Shown one piece after another: positions 29,295 to 36,057 of a stretch of DNA of 36,057 bases (positions are counted from its first letter, which is position 1; each line of letters starts with the position of its first letter). A program made the position numbers and the translations under genes. The notes under the pieces are model-generated. The model saw only the letters and a list, made by a program, of their open reading frames with translations, searched no databases and was not told where the DNA came from. Origin of the DNA: a virus; IMG/VR virus record IMGVR_UViG_3300046001_000289, positions 1 through 36,057 of that record. One strand, written 5' to 3'.

Positions 29295-30692
29295 ATGGCC
29301 ATTGATCCAAACATTGCTCTGGGCGTACGCGGCATTGAGTTGCAAAACCCCCTTAACGCGCTTGCGCAGTTTTCGCAAATTCAAAACGCGCAAAATCAAA
29401 ACGCTATGGCGCAACTTCAAATGCGCGAAGCCGAAGCGGCTGCACAAGAGAAAAATATGTTGCGCAGGCTAGACCCTACCGCTGCTGACTATGAAAGCCA
29501 ACTGTTTAAGGTTAATCCCCAGTTAGGTATCGCATTTCGCAAAGAAGCGGCGACTACTGCCGCGCAAAAAGCCGCTGAATCTAAATCTTTAACTGAAGCG
29601 GCAGCGTCAAAACAAAAATTATTAAACCAAGCCTTGCGTGATATTAGTGGCCGCCCATCGGACGCCAACATTATTGCGCATACAGAAGACATTCAGTCAT
29701 CACCGCTATTTTCAACGGAAGAAAAAGCAAAGGCTTTGGCTACGCAACAAAGATTGTTGTCAATACCTTTTGCGGAACGCCAGATGTATTTAGCGCAACA
29801 AGGCGCTAGTGCAAGCGAATTAAAACCCTCAACGCAAACAGTCAACCGTGCCGGCGCCACAGACATTGTGCGATTGCCTGCGTTTAGTGGCGCGCCTACC
29901 ACAGTTGGCTCTTACGCGGATGTGCCTTTGCCCGCCGACGTGCAAGCGCAAAAGATAGCAATTGCACAGCAGAGCCGGCCACCGGCCCAGCCTGTTGCAC
30001 CAACAGTTACACAAATTGTTGACCCTACTAACCCAAAGCAAATGATTTCTGTTGACGCTCGTCGTTATCAAGGTGGCGGCGTTGGATCCCCAGGCGTTAT
30101 TGGTGTGGGCGGTAAAGAACCCGGCGCTGGCAGTTTAAGACCTTTAACCGAAGGACAAACAGTTAAATTGCGTGCTGATGTTGCTAAAGATTACAAAGCG
30201 GCATCAACTGCATTGTCGCAAATAGATGACTTATTAACTTCTGCTGATGCGGTAAAAACATCACCAGGGCTATCCGCAGCCACAGGCTTCACAGGTAAAT
30301 TTTTACCGTCGTTCCCTGAAGGCGGCGCAGCGCAAGCAGAAACACGTTTGGCTAACTTACGCGGTAAAGTAACCGCGCTAGGCAAAGCGACAGCGGCCAT
30401 GTCAGGCGCTATTGGATCTATTGCCAATCAAGAATGGAAAATTTTGGCTGATCAAATTGCAGTGCTAGATGAGGTCAAAGGTAAAGGACCGTTGCTTGAG
30501 CAGATTGCATTGCTAGAAGAACAAGCCAAAGGCGCCGCCGCACGTATCCGCGATACGTATGAAAAGTCACGCGCTGAAGATTTTGAGCGCTTCCCTCAGT
30601 TCCGCGATTTACCAGCACCAAAAGCACCTGGCGGCAACGCCCCCGCCGCAGGCACTGGTGGGTTTAAATATCTTGGAAAAGAGGGTGGATAA
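29295..30692 (+). CDS. Probable ejection (internal virion) protein, 465 aa
   Basis: Second of three consecutive ejection-type genes. The N-terminus MAIDPNIALGVRGIELQNPL is followed by Gln/Ala-rich helices (FSQIQNAQNQNAMAQLQMRE). A long low-complexity linker with Pro/Ala lies about 190-270, and a C-terminal helical domain (LGKATAAMSGAIGSIANQEW, IRDTYEKSRAEDF) follows. The composition is typical of podoviral internal proteins such as P22 gp20; no catalytic motif seen. Ends one base into the next gene (TAATG). Confidence 0.7.
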   Translation: MAIDPNIALGVRGIELQNPLNALAQFSQIQNAQNQNAMAQLQMREAEAAAQEKNMLRRLDPTAADYESQLFKVNPQLGIAFRKEAATTAAQKAAESKSLTEAAASKQKLLNQALRDISGRPSDANIIAHTEDIQSSPLFSTEEKAKALATQQRLLSIPFAERQMYLAQQGASASELKPSTQTVNRAGATDIVRLPAFSGAPTTVGSYADVPLPADVQAQKIAIAQQSRPPAQPVAPTVTQIVDPTNPKQMISVDARRYQGGGVGSPGVIGVGGKEPGAGSLRPLTEGQTVKLRADVAKDYKAASTALSQIDDLLTSADAVKTSPGLSAATGFTGKFLPSFPEGGAAQAETRLANLRGKVTALGKATAAMSGAIGSIANQEWKILADQIAVLDEVKGKGPLLEQIALLEEQAKGAAARIRDTYEKSRAEDFERFPQFRDLPAPKAPGGNAPAAGTGGFKYLGKEGG

Positions 30693-32944
30693 TGGCTACC
30701 AAATACCGTGTTCAAGGTCCAGATGGTGCGGTTCACGTCTTTGAAGGGCCGGACGACGCAACGCCTACGCAAATAGAAGCATTTGCAGCCCAAACCTTTG
30801 GTGCGGCCCCTAAGCCCACCGCGACTCCCGCGCCACGCGGTAAAGCTGGTATGTTTGACGTACTGTCTGCACCGTTTGAAATGGGTATGTCGCTTGCGGC
30901 CAAGCCACGCAAAGAACAAGTAGAGTTTGTTGCGCCTGCTGTTGAGGCGCTAGGTAGCGCTGGTGGTGCAATTGTAGGGACTGGTGCAGGTCCATTGGGC
31001 ACAGTAGTCGGCGCTGGCGCCGGTTATGCGGGCGCTAAAGAGTTGTTGCGTCTGGCCGCTGGCGAAAGTGGCAAAGAAACACTTCCGCAATCGGCTGCAC
31101 GCCAAGCACAAAACGTGCTTGAAGGCGCAACAATGGAAGCCTTTGGACGCGGCGTTGTAAGCCCTGTTATTACCAAAGGCGCTGAGTACGCAAACAAACT
31201 TAAAAACATCAAACTTGACCAATACATTAAAGCTGTTGGTGACAAAGGCGAAGAAATTGTTAACGCATTGCGTGGTCGCACACAAATTGTTCCAGGCACA
31301 TCCCCCACCGCCGGCGAAGTCGCTGCGCCTGTGGGTAGTGTAGGGCTATCTGTATTGCAGTCCCGCGCCCGTCAAGTGCCAGGCACTGCGGATATTTATG
31401 CGGGCAAAGAAGCGCAGAACATTGTCGCCCGCCAAGCGCAAGAAGCGCGTGCGGTAGATAAATTTAATGCGTCCAAGCAACGCATCCAAGCAAAAATTGA
31501 TCGCGGATTAGTTAACGTGACGCCTGGCGAAGTTGGCGGCGCGCTGATCGACGCGGCCAAGGCTGAACAAAATGCAGTAAAAACAAAAGTAGTGAAGCCC
31601 GCCTACGATGCGGCGTTTGAGGCCGCTGGCGATGTAAAGATTGACGTATCAAAAGTTGTAAACGAAGCCGAACGTATCCTTGATCGCAAGCTGTCAAGTT
31701 TTGCCACTGAAACTGCGCCGGATACTGTGCGCAAACTGCGCGGGTTTGTACCTTCTGTGCCTGAAGCGGAAGCAGTGTCTATTGGCAAAGCAGGGTTTAA
31801 AGCAGCTAAAGCGCCTACACCCCCGCCAGCAACGCCAGAAGCAACGCTGTTGCAACTTGATGATGTTCGCAAAGCCATCAATGCAGACATTGCAGCAGCG
31901 TCATCAAGCAACGCGCCCATGGCGGCCACAACCCTGCGCAATTTAAAGCAGTTACATGCTGCAATTGACGACGCGGTTAAGTCAAGCACCACTTTACCTG
32001 ACGAAGCTAAAACGCTGTACAAAGGCGCGCTGGACACCTACCGCACACAATACGCGCCGCGCTTTAAAGAAGGCATCAACGCCAACTTGTTTAAGCAAAC
32101 AAACTTGCAAGAAACCAAAATCAAACCAGAAGACGTTGTTAGCAAATACTTTCAACCCAAGGGTGAGAGCGAGGCCAAAGACTTTTTGCGTTTGTTTGAC
32201 AAAAACCCAGACGCAATGAAAATTGCCCGCACGGGTATTGAAGACCTATACCGCCGCGAAGTAACAGACGCTGCGGGCCGTGTAACACCTGAGTCGCACG
32301 CTGCGTTTATGAAAAAGTACGCGGAGCCGCTTAAAATTCTTGACGGCGCGGGGATGAACATTACGCAACGCGTTGGTGTTGTTGCCAAAGACGCCGCTCG
32401 TTTAGCAAAAATTGATGAACTTGCAAAAGCCAGCGGTAACAAACTAGGACCCGCTTTGCCAGCCGGCGTTAACGCGCTTGCAGTTGAGCAGCGAATTGGT
32501 GACTTGACTAGAAGTTTTACGCCTGAACAACTTAGCCATGTAAACGCAGTAAGGCAAGACTTATTGCGCGAAGGTGAATACCAGCGCTTGGTAAAAGCAG
32601 GCGCTGACGCCGGGGCTAATATTAAAAATTTAGCTACCAAAACTGGTCAAGAAGCTGGCTTGCCATTACCAAACTTTTTGTCAGTACCAATCACTGTTTT
32701 TAACAATGTTGTTAAACGCCTTGCATTGCGCATGGACGACAAAATTGCGTTAGAAATTGCGAGAGAGTTAACTAGCCCCGCTTTAGCCGCTGATCAAATT
32801 GAGGCTGCTATTAAACTGCAAGCGGCTCGTCGTGCGGCCACGCCTGGCGCCGGCACTGCCGCAGGGTTGGCGGGCACTAGGGCGCTTGGTGCTGAAATGT
32901 CACGTCGCGCTGAACCTGAAAACCAAAACGCATTGGCTCGGTAA
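30692..32944 (+). CDS. Probable large ejection protein, 750 aa
   Basis: The N-terminus ATKYRVQGPDGAVHVFEGPD, with DDATPTQIEAFAAQ, is a module found at the start of many phage internal proteins. A Gly/Ala-rich hydrophobic stretch at about 85-112 (VEALGSAGGAIVGTGAGPLG and onward) could insert in a membrane. The remainder is long charged helices. By position and shape it corresponds to P22 gp16, the protein that crosses the inner membrane with the DNA. No lysozyme or transglycosylase motif was seen. Ends one base into the next ATG. Confidence 0.7.
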   Translation: MATKYRVQGPDGAVHVFEGPDDATPTQIEAFAAQTFGAAPKPTATPAPRGKAGMFDVLSAPFEMGMSLAAKPRKEQVEFVAPAVEALGSAGGAIVGTGAGPLGTVVGAGAGYAGAKELLRLAAGESGKETLPQSAARQAQNVLEGATMEAFGRGVVSPVITKGAEYANKLKNIKLDQYIKAVGDKGEEIVNALRGRTQIVPGTSPTAGEVAAPVGSVGLSVLQSRARQVPGTADIYAGKEAQNIVARQAQEARAVDKFNASKQRIQAKIDRGLVNVTPGEVGGALIDAAKAEQNAVKTKVVKPAYDAAFEAAGDVKIDVSKVVNEAERILDRKLSSFATETAPDTVRKLRGFVPSVPEAEAVSIGKAGFKAAKAPTPPPATPEATLLQLDDVRKAINADIAAASSSNAPMAATTLRNLKQLHAAIDDAVKSSTTLPDEAKTLYKGALDTYRTQYAPRFKEGINANLFKQTNLQETKIKPEDVVSKYFQPKGESEAKDFLRLFDKNPDAMKIARTGIEDLYRREVTDAAGRVTPESHAAFMKKYAEPLKILDGAGMNITQRVGVVAKDAARLAKIDELAKASGNKLGPALPAGVNALAVEQRIGDLTRSFTPEQLSHVNAVRQDLLREGEYQRLVKAGADAGANIKNLATKTGQEAGLPLPNFLSVPITVFNNVVKRLALRMDDKIALEIARELTSPALAADQIEAAIKLQAARRAATPGAGTAAGLAGTRALGAEMSRRAEPENQNALAR

Positions 32945-33165
32945 TGGACACGCAAGTTCTTTTTAACATCGCGGTAAGTCTGGCGGGGTTCTTAGGTGGC
33001 TGGGTGCTGAACAACATCTACCGATCACTGGAGCGCTTAGATACTGACGTGCGGGCTATGCCTTTAAACTACGTCACCCGCGACGACTACCGCGCTGACA
33101 TGCGCGACATTAAAGAAATGCTTGGCAAAATCTTTGACAAACTGGATGGCAAAGTTGACAAATGA
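32944..33165 (+). CDS. Small single-span membrane protein, 73 aa
   Basis: The ATG shares one base with the previous stop. Membrane helix at about residues 5-25 (VLFNIAVSLAGFLGGWVLNN); then a charged cytoplasmic tail RSLERLDTDVRAMPLNYVTR and a C-terminal helix MRDIKEMLGKIFDKLDGK. Such proteins occur next to phage lysis genes and may be holin partners or antiholins; inferred from position. Confidence 0.65.
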   Translation: MDTQVLFNIAVSLAGFLGGWVLNNIYRSLERLDTDVRAMPLNYVTRDDYRADMRDIKEMLGKIFDKLDGKVDK

Positions 33166-33659
33166 TCATCGACCCCATCACGGCGCTTGAGGGACTACAG
33201 CAAGCCATAGGACTTGTCAAAAAGGCAAGTAAAGTAGCCAACGATCTAGCGGGCCTAGCGCCCATGATCGCTAAAATGTTTGACGCCAAAAGCGTGGCCA
33301 CCAAAGCCATGGTGGAGGCCAAACGCTCTGGCAACAAGTCAAACCTTGGCACAGCTTTGCAAATTGAAATGGCGCTTGATGAGGCCAAACGCTTTGAGGC
33401 CGAATTACAGATGCTTTTTATGCAGACGGGCCGCATAGACGTGTGGCAAAAAATCAAAGAGCGCCAGCAGCAGATGGACATTGAAGACGCGCATCTAGCG
33501 CGCCAAGCTAAGGCCGAAGAAAAGAAACGCAAAGAAGAAGAAGATGAACAACTGGCATGGGCGATTGGCATTGTGACCCTTGTTTTACTAATTGGCGCCG
33601 TTGGCTGGGGTATTGCTGAAATTTCAGAAGTTTGCGCCAGAATGCGGTGTGGTCGGTGA
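33162..33659 (+). CDS. Membrane-anchored coiled-coil protein, 165 aa
   Basis: ATGA overlap with the previous gene. The N-terminal two-thirds are helical and highly charged (IALDEAKRFEAELQMLF-like heptads and the run AEEKKRKEEEDEQ), followed by one membrane helix at about 132-154 and a short tail with two cysteines (EVCARMRCGR). It is tail-anchored in layout. No family recognised. Belongs to the lysis/late membrane cluster; an i-spanin-like role is conceivable but the orientation (C-terminal anchor) is not typical. Confidence 0.65.
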   Translation: MIIDPITALEGLQQAIGLVKKASKVANDLAGLAPMIAKMFDAKSVATKAMVEAKRSGNKSNLGTALQIEMALDEAKRFEAELQMLFMQTGRIDVWQKIKERQQQMDIEDAHLARQAKAEEKKRKEEEDEQLAWAIGIVTLVLLIGAVGWGIAEISEVCARMRCGR

Positions 33660-33808
33660 ATGAGTACCAGAAACAATTTGACCTGTTTCTCAAAGTGTTT
33701 GTGCGCCTGTGCATCGCTTGGTGGGTGCTTGGGTTTTTGCGGTTCTTGCCTGATGATCTGTCAGACAAGATTGTCAATAAATTACTTGGAATGATTGGAC
33801 TAGGATAA
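33656..33808 (+). CDS. Small single-span membrane protein, 50 aa, GTG start
   Basis: GTG at 33656 overlaps the previous stop (GTGA), and TAA at 33806-33808 overlaps the next ATG by one base, so it is locked into the operon. Begins MNEYQKQFDLFLKVFVRLCI, has a membrane helix at about 11-31 (LCIAWWVLGFLRFL) and an amphipathic end SDKIVNKLLGMIGLG. No family recognised; likely part of the lysis cassette. An ATG at 33660 in another frame gives no coupled product and is rejected. Confidence 0.7.
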   Translation: MNEYQKQFDLFLKVFVRLCIAWWVLGFLRFLPDDLSDKIVNKLLGMIGLG

Positions 33809-34323
33809 TGCTGACTTTACTTTCAACCCTAATTTCTTTCCTGATGGGCGGCCTGCCCAAGTTGTTGGACTTCTTTCAAGATCGGTCTGACAAACTGCAT
33901 GAACTGGCGTTGGCTAGGATGCAAATTGAGCGTGAGTTGGAATTGCGTAAGGCGGGCTTTGAGGCTCAAGAGCGCATTGAACACATCCGCACAGAGCAGT
34001 TGGCCACCGAAAGCGCGGCCACCACCCAGCAAGTTTTAATTGGTGCGCAGCAAGCCGAGATGCAAGCCATTTACGCCCACGATGAAAGTTTAAACGAAGG
34101 CACTAGCCAGTGGATGCGTAACCTACGCGCCAGCGTTCGCCCTGTCATTACCTACGGTTTCTTTTTCCTGCTAGTTTTTGTTGACGTTGGCCTGTTTGCC
34201 TATGGCTGGCACAATGGCGTTAGTTTTGTAGAGTTGGCCGAGATGCTGTGGGACTCTGACACCCAGGCGTTGTTTGCGTCCATCATTGCGTTTCACTTTG
34301 GCGGTAGAGCGTTTGGCAAATGA
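33808..34323 (+). CDS. Holin (three-TM-type, Holin_3TMs-like)
   Basis: 171 aa. Hydrophobic N-terminus LTLLSTLISFLMGGLPKLLD, a long charged coiled coil (about 25-90), then RPVITYGFFFLLVFVDVGLF (TM about 112-133) and TQALFASIIAFHFGGRAFGK (about 152-166). The SVRPxxTYGFF...DTQAxFAxIIxFxFGxRAxGK pattern is that of phage three-TM holins. It would form the inner-membrane lesion that releases the lysozyme encoded next. Stop overlaps the lysozyme ATG by four bases. Confidence 0.75.
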   Translation: MLTLLSTLISFLMGGLPKLLDFFQDRSDKLHELALARMQIERELELRKAGFEAQERIEHIRTEQLATESAATTQQVLIGAQQAEMQAIYAHDESLNEGTSQWMRNLRASVRPVITYGFFFLLVFVDVGLFAYGWHNGVSFVELAEMLWDSDTQALFASIIAFHFGGRAFGK

Positions 34324-34796
34324 ACGTCTCGCCCAAAGCCATTGAGATGATCAAGCACCATGAGGGTGTTCGATTCAAACCGTACCAGTGCCCAGCAAAG
34401 CTGTGGACAATAGGAGTTGGCCATGTTCTTTATCCGAATCAAATCAAGATATTATTGGCTGAAAGGGGCGCTTACGCGCTTCACACTGAGGACAATCGGA
34501 CTTTTACGAAAGAAGAAGTAGATGGAATTCTTAGGGCTGATCTTGACCGTTTTGAGCGTGGGGTGGAGCGCTTCTGCCCTGTCCCTCTTACACAAGGTAT
34601 GTTTGATGGCCTCGTTAGCTTTAGTTTTAACGTCGGTCTGGGAACACTCCAGCGTTCGACGCTTCGTCAGAAGTTGCTTCGTGGCGACAAAGAAGGCGCT
34701 GCCGAAGAACTTCTAAAGTATTGCATGGCGGCAGGAAAAGTCCTCAGAGGCTTGCAAACCCGCCGCATAGACGAGCGTCGCCTATTCCTTAGTTAA
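34320..34796 (+). CDS. Endolysin, GH24 (T4/P22-type lysozyme)
   Basis: 158 aa muramidase. Catalytic triad E15-x8-C24-x5-T30 within HHEGVRFKPYQCPAKLWTIG, the E-C-T form known in a subset of phage lysozymes (T4 has Asp at the middle position). Conserved WTIGVGHV, SFSFNVGLGTLQRSTL and QTRRIDERRLFL complete the fold. No signal peptide or SAR anchor, so it depends on a holin, consistent with the gene before it. Convergent with a leftward gene, whose end overlaps this one by 15 nt. Confidence 0.92.
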   Translation: MNVSPKAIEMIKHHEGVRFKPYQCPAKLWTIGVGHVLYPNQIKILLAERGAYALHTEDNRTFTKEEVDGILRADLDRFERGVERFCPVPLTQGMFDGLVSFSFNVGLGTLQRSTLRQKLLRGDKEGAAEELLKYCMAAGKVLRGLQTRRIDERRLFLS

Positions 34797-34943
34797 CGCC
34801 CTGTACGCCTCAATAGCGGTCTTCAGATCGCATTGCAGTTGCTGTATGCGGTCGTCTTGCTCACACAACTTGGCGTAGGCTTCTTCGGCAAACTTGGCCA
34901 AGTTAGCCTGGCTCCATGTTTGAAAGTCTGGCCTGTTAATCAT
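34782..34943 (-). CDS. Small helical phage protein, 53 aa
   Basis: ATG at 34943 with AAGGA five bases upstream (within the preceding gene). MINRPDFQTWSQANLAKFAE and EAYAKLCEQDDRIQQLQCDL then TAIEAYRALTKE form a coiled coil. Similar 'MINRPDFxTWSxxNLxKFAxEAYxKMxEQxDxIQQLQxDLKxAIxAYR' proteins occur in other proteobacterial phages. Last gene of the leftward early unit; its 3' end overlaps the lysozyme coding end on the other strand. Function unknown. Confidence 0.75.
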   Translation of the reverse strand: MINRPDFQTWSQANLAKFAEEAYAKLCEQDDRIQQLQCDLKTAIEAYRALTKE

Positions 34944-35127
34944 TGGATTCCTTCTTAGACGGCGCGTCTAATTCAAGGCGGTAATACTTAGCCGGCATCT
35001 TGGCGTTCTTATCCAGTTGTTTGCGCAGCCATTCAGCGCCGCCAAGTTCTTGCAAGATCATCCAGTGCCTATCTGACATTCGGACTTGTCGGCCTAACAG
35101 GGGTTCAGGTGGTTTTGGTCTTGGCAT
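34936..35127 (-). CDS. Small phage protein, 63 aa, possible DNA-binding
   Basis: ATG at 35127 immediately after the previous stop; GGAGAG lies in the end of that gene. MPRPKPPEPLLGRQVRMSDR then HWMILQELGGAEWLRKQLDK resembles a short 'V-x-S-xRxW-xxFxxLGGxxWLRxxI' helix-turn-helix-like unit present in many phages and prophages, usually of unknown role. Overlaps the next gene by 8 nt. Confidence 0.7.
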   Translation of the reverse strand: MPRPKPPEPLLGRQVRMSDRHWMILQELGGAEWLRKQLDKNAKMPAKYYRLELDAPSKKESND

Positions 35128-35313
35128 TTATCTAACTCTCCGAAGCGGCATGTCCATAACGCGCTCTGGCGGTGGGGGTGTCATTTTTTCAGAAGGTGGT
35201 GTCCAACCATGCTTGCGCCAGATGGCCTGCACGTCTGAACCAGAAGACCATTTGAAATCTTTGTTTGGCATAGACGGGTAGCTAATCTTTGAGTAAGGTG
35301 GTTTTTCTAGCAT
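35128..35313 (-). CDS. Small phage protein, 61 aa, unknown
   Basis: AGGAG seven bases before the ATG at 35313; overlaps the previous gene end by 7 nt. MLEKPPYSKISYPSMPNKDF and SGSDVQAIWRKHGWTPPSEK, ending PPPPERVMDMPLRRVR. Basic, proline-rich and probably partly disordered. 'SSGxDVQAxWRKxGWxPP' recurs in phage genomes; function unknown. Confidence 0.7.
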   Translation of the reverse strand: MLEKPPYSKISYPSMPNKDFKWSSGSDVQAIWRKHGWTPPSEKMTPPPPERVMDMPLRRVR

Positions 35314-35498
35314 TGTGTTGCTCCTTTAAGTAGTTCTAATCTTTCCCGTGCTACGCGCAGGGTGTTGTAGCGCTGGTGAAGGCGCTGAAGCATGGTAACG
35401 CGCTTGGCGCCGTCACGTTCTTCGTTAAGCAGTCTGAGGACGTCTTCCTCGCTCATCCTGCTAAGTTCATTGTTAAGGCTTCGCCAAGTAGTTGTCAA
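35307..35498 (-). CDS. Small helical phage protein, 63 aa, likely TTG start
   Basis: The ATG at 35456 has no spaced ribosome site. An in-frame TTG at 35498 has GGAGAAG four bases upstream and adds TTTWRSLNNELSRM, which continues the helical pattern. I favour it, with the ATG as fallback (49 aa). The body MSEEDVLRLLNEERDGAKRV then LQRLHQRYNTLRVARERLEL resembles a common phage family with 'LHQRYxxLRxxRER'. Function unknown. Overlaps the end of the gene upstream by 26 nt. Confidence 0.65.
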   Translation of the reverse strand: MTTTWRSLNNELSRMSEEDVLRLLNEERDGAKRVTMLQRLHQRYNTLRVARERLELLKGATQC

Positions 35499-35634
35499 TT
35501 TTCTTCTCCAATTCAGTAATTGTCCCGCGCACGCGCATGAGCGCCCGCACTGCGGCGTTGGCTTCGCGGTCGCGTATGCGCAACTCAGCTTTGGCCACTT
35601 TAAGTTTGGCCTTCCATAAATCAAATCGTTTCAC
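35473..35634 (-). CDS. Small basic coiled-coil protein, 53 aa, GTG start
   Basis: GTG at 35634 overlaps the helicase stop (GTGA), so it is translationally coupled. MKRFDLWKAKLKVAKAELRI then RDREANAAVRALMRVRGTIT and ELEKKIDNYLAKP: a single long basic helix with heptads. Possibly a helicase partner; inferred from coupling only. TAA at 35473-35475. Confidence 0.7.
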   Translation of the reverse strand: MKRFDLWKAKLKVAKAELRIRDREANAAVRALMRVRGTITELEKKIDNYLAKP

Positions 35635-36056
35635 TTTAATTCCTCCATTGCAATATCAGATATGGCGCGCTTGTCGTGCAAAGCCGCCCAAATTTTTTCA
35701 TCCACCGTTTTGCTGGTCAATAAGATGTAGCACCACACAGGGTGTTGTTGCCCGCTGCGGTGCAAACGACCAATGGTCTGCTCGTACAGTTCCAGACTCC
35801 ACGGCAACGACAGAAACACCATGTGACAGCCGCCGTGCTGTAAGTTAAGCCCGTGGCCTGCTGACTTTGGATGGACGGCGAGCAGTCGTATTTTGCCTTC
35901 ATTCCATCGCTTGATGGCGTCGGTGTCGTCAAGGGTGGTGACGTTAAAACGTCGCTTGAGTTCGGCAAGTTCTTCTTGGTAGGTGTAGGCGATGATGGTG
36001 TTGGCATGTTGGTTTTCGTTCAATAGTTCTTCTAATCTTTCAAACTTGTGCATGCT
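35631..36056 (-). CDS. SNF2/DEAD-type helicase, C-terminal part (same gene as 1-1020)
   Basis: Residues 299-439 of the 439-aa helicase, overlapping the left-end piece through the terminal repeat. It holds the second RecA-like domain: motif IV-like IIAYTYQEEL, motif V region LLAVHPKSAGHGLNLQHGG, and motif VI EQTIGRLHRSGQQ (Q391, R395, R398). These form the far side of the ATP site. It ends AISDIAMEELK with TGA at 35631-35633, shared with the GTG of the next gene. On the circular map this is one uninterrupted gene. Confidence 0.9.
   Translation of the reverse strand, partial: SMHKFERLEELLNENQHANTIIAYTYQEELAELKRRFNVTTLDDTDAIKRWNEGKIRLLAVHPKSAGHGLNLQHGGCHMVFLSLPWSLELYEQTIGRLHRSGQQHPVWCYILLTSKTVDEKIWAALHDKRAISDIAMEELK
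35931..36056. repeat. Terminal direct repeat, right copy
   Basis: Identical to 1-126. The final base of the window (36057, c) breaks the match with base 127 (g), which looks like an end-of-contig error or minor variant. Confidence 0.9.
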
Positions 36057-36057
36057 C

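Noticed and set aside
30596-30919. 107-aa minus-strand ORF at the junction of the two large ejection genes
   Set aside because: Antisense to two coupled genes and without a ribosome site.

Overview
The window is essentially one complete genome of a tailed phage with a short-tailed (podovirus-type) virion, presented as a circle cut open inside a gene. Bases 1-126 recur exactly at 35931-36056, and the helicase gene reads through the join in frame (340 codons from the left end plus 99 from the right). The unit genome is therefore about 35,930 bp, and the repeat is most simply an assembly overlap of a circular or circularly permuted molecule. The virion genes resemble the P22 group: P22-type portal, scaffold, P22-type coat, gp4- and gp10-like tail accessory factors, a beta-helix tailspike and large ejection proteins. 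Codon use, Shine-Dalgarno sites and sigma70-like promoters point to a Gram-negative host. A CTGT-N8-ACAG box and the overall flavour suggest a beta- or gammaproteobacterium, possibly freshwater, but that is inference. No integrase, repressor, partition gene or tRNA was seen.

There are four transcription units. (1) Plus strand, 1353-7367: a DUF2800/RecB-like nuclease, an ssDNA-binding-like protein, a family A DNA polymerase and a primase-helicase, ending in a hairpin terminator. (2) Minus strand, starting at 1270 and running leftwards through the join down to 34782: a VRR-NUC nuclease, a SNF2-type helicase and five tiny genes. Units 1 and 2 diverge from two overlapping promoters around 1278-1326. 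(3) Minus strand, 9620 to 7412: a tightly packed accessory operon of nine small genes. Three of them are too short for ordinary ORF finders (19, 32 and 56 aa), and one encodes a 219-aa cysteine-rich protein whose layout suggests a radical-SAM/TIM-barrel fold. It has a strong promoter and ends at the T-rich side of the 7366-7395 hairpin. (4) Plus strand, 10254-34796: packaging, head, fibre, tail, ejection and lysis genes, with three hairpin terminators after the coat and two coat-associated genes.

Between units 3 and 4 lies about 630 bp without genes (9621-10253). It holds the most striking non-coding structure here: eleven exact copies of the heptamer GACCCAA or its complement, plus variants. 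Most are in 9-bp-spaced pairs in alternating orientation, so they form long inverted repeats. An AT-rich palindrome carrying a LexA-like box is embedded among them. This is the best candidate for the replication origin or master switch, plausibly served by the primase-helicase.

Other points of interest are a Dps-like protein that keeps four of the five ferroxidase ligands at exact spacing and overlaps the portal gene, a cupin-fold protein inserted between tailspike and ejection genes, sequence modules shared among three fibre/tail proteins, and an internal duplication in the tailspike.
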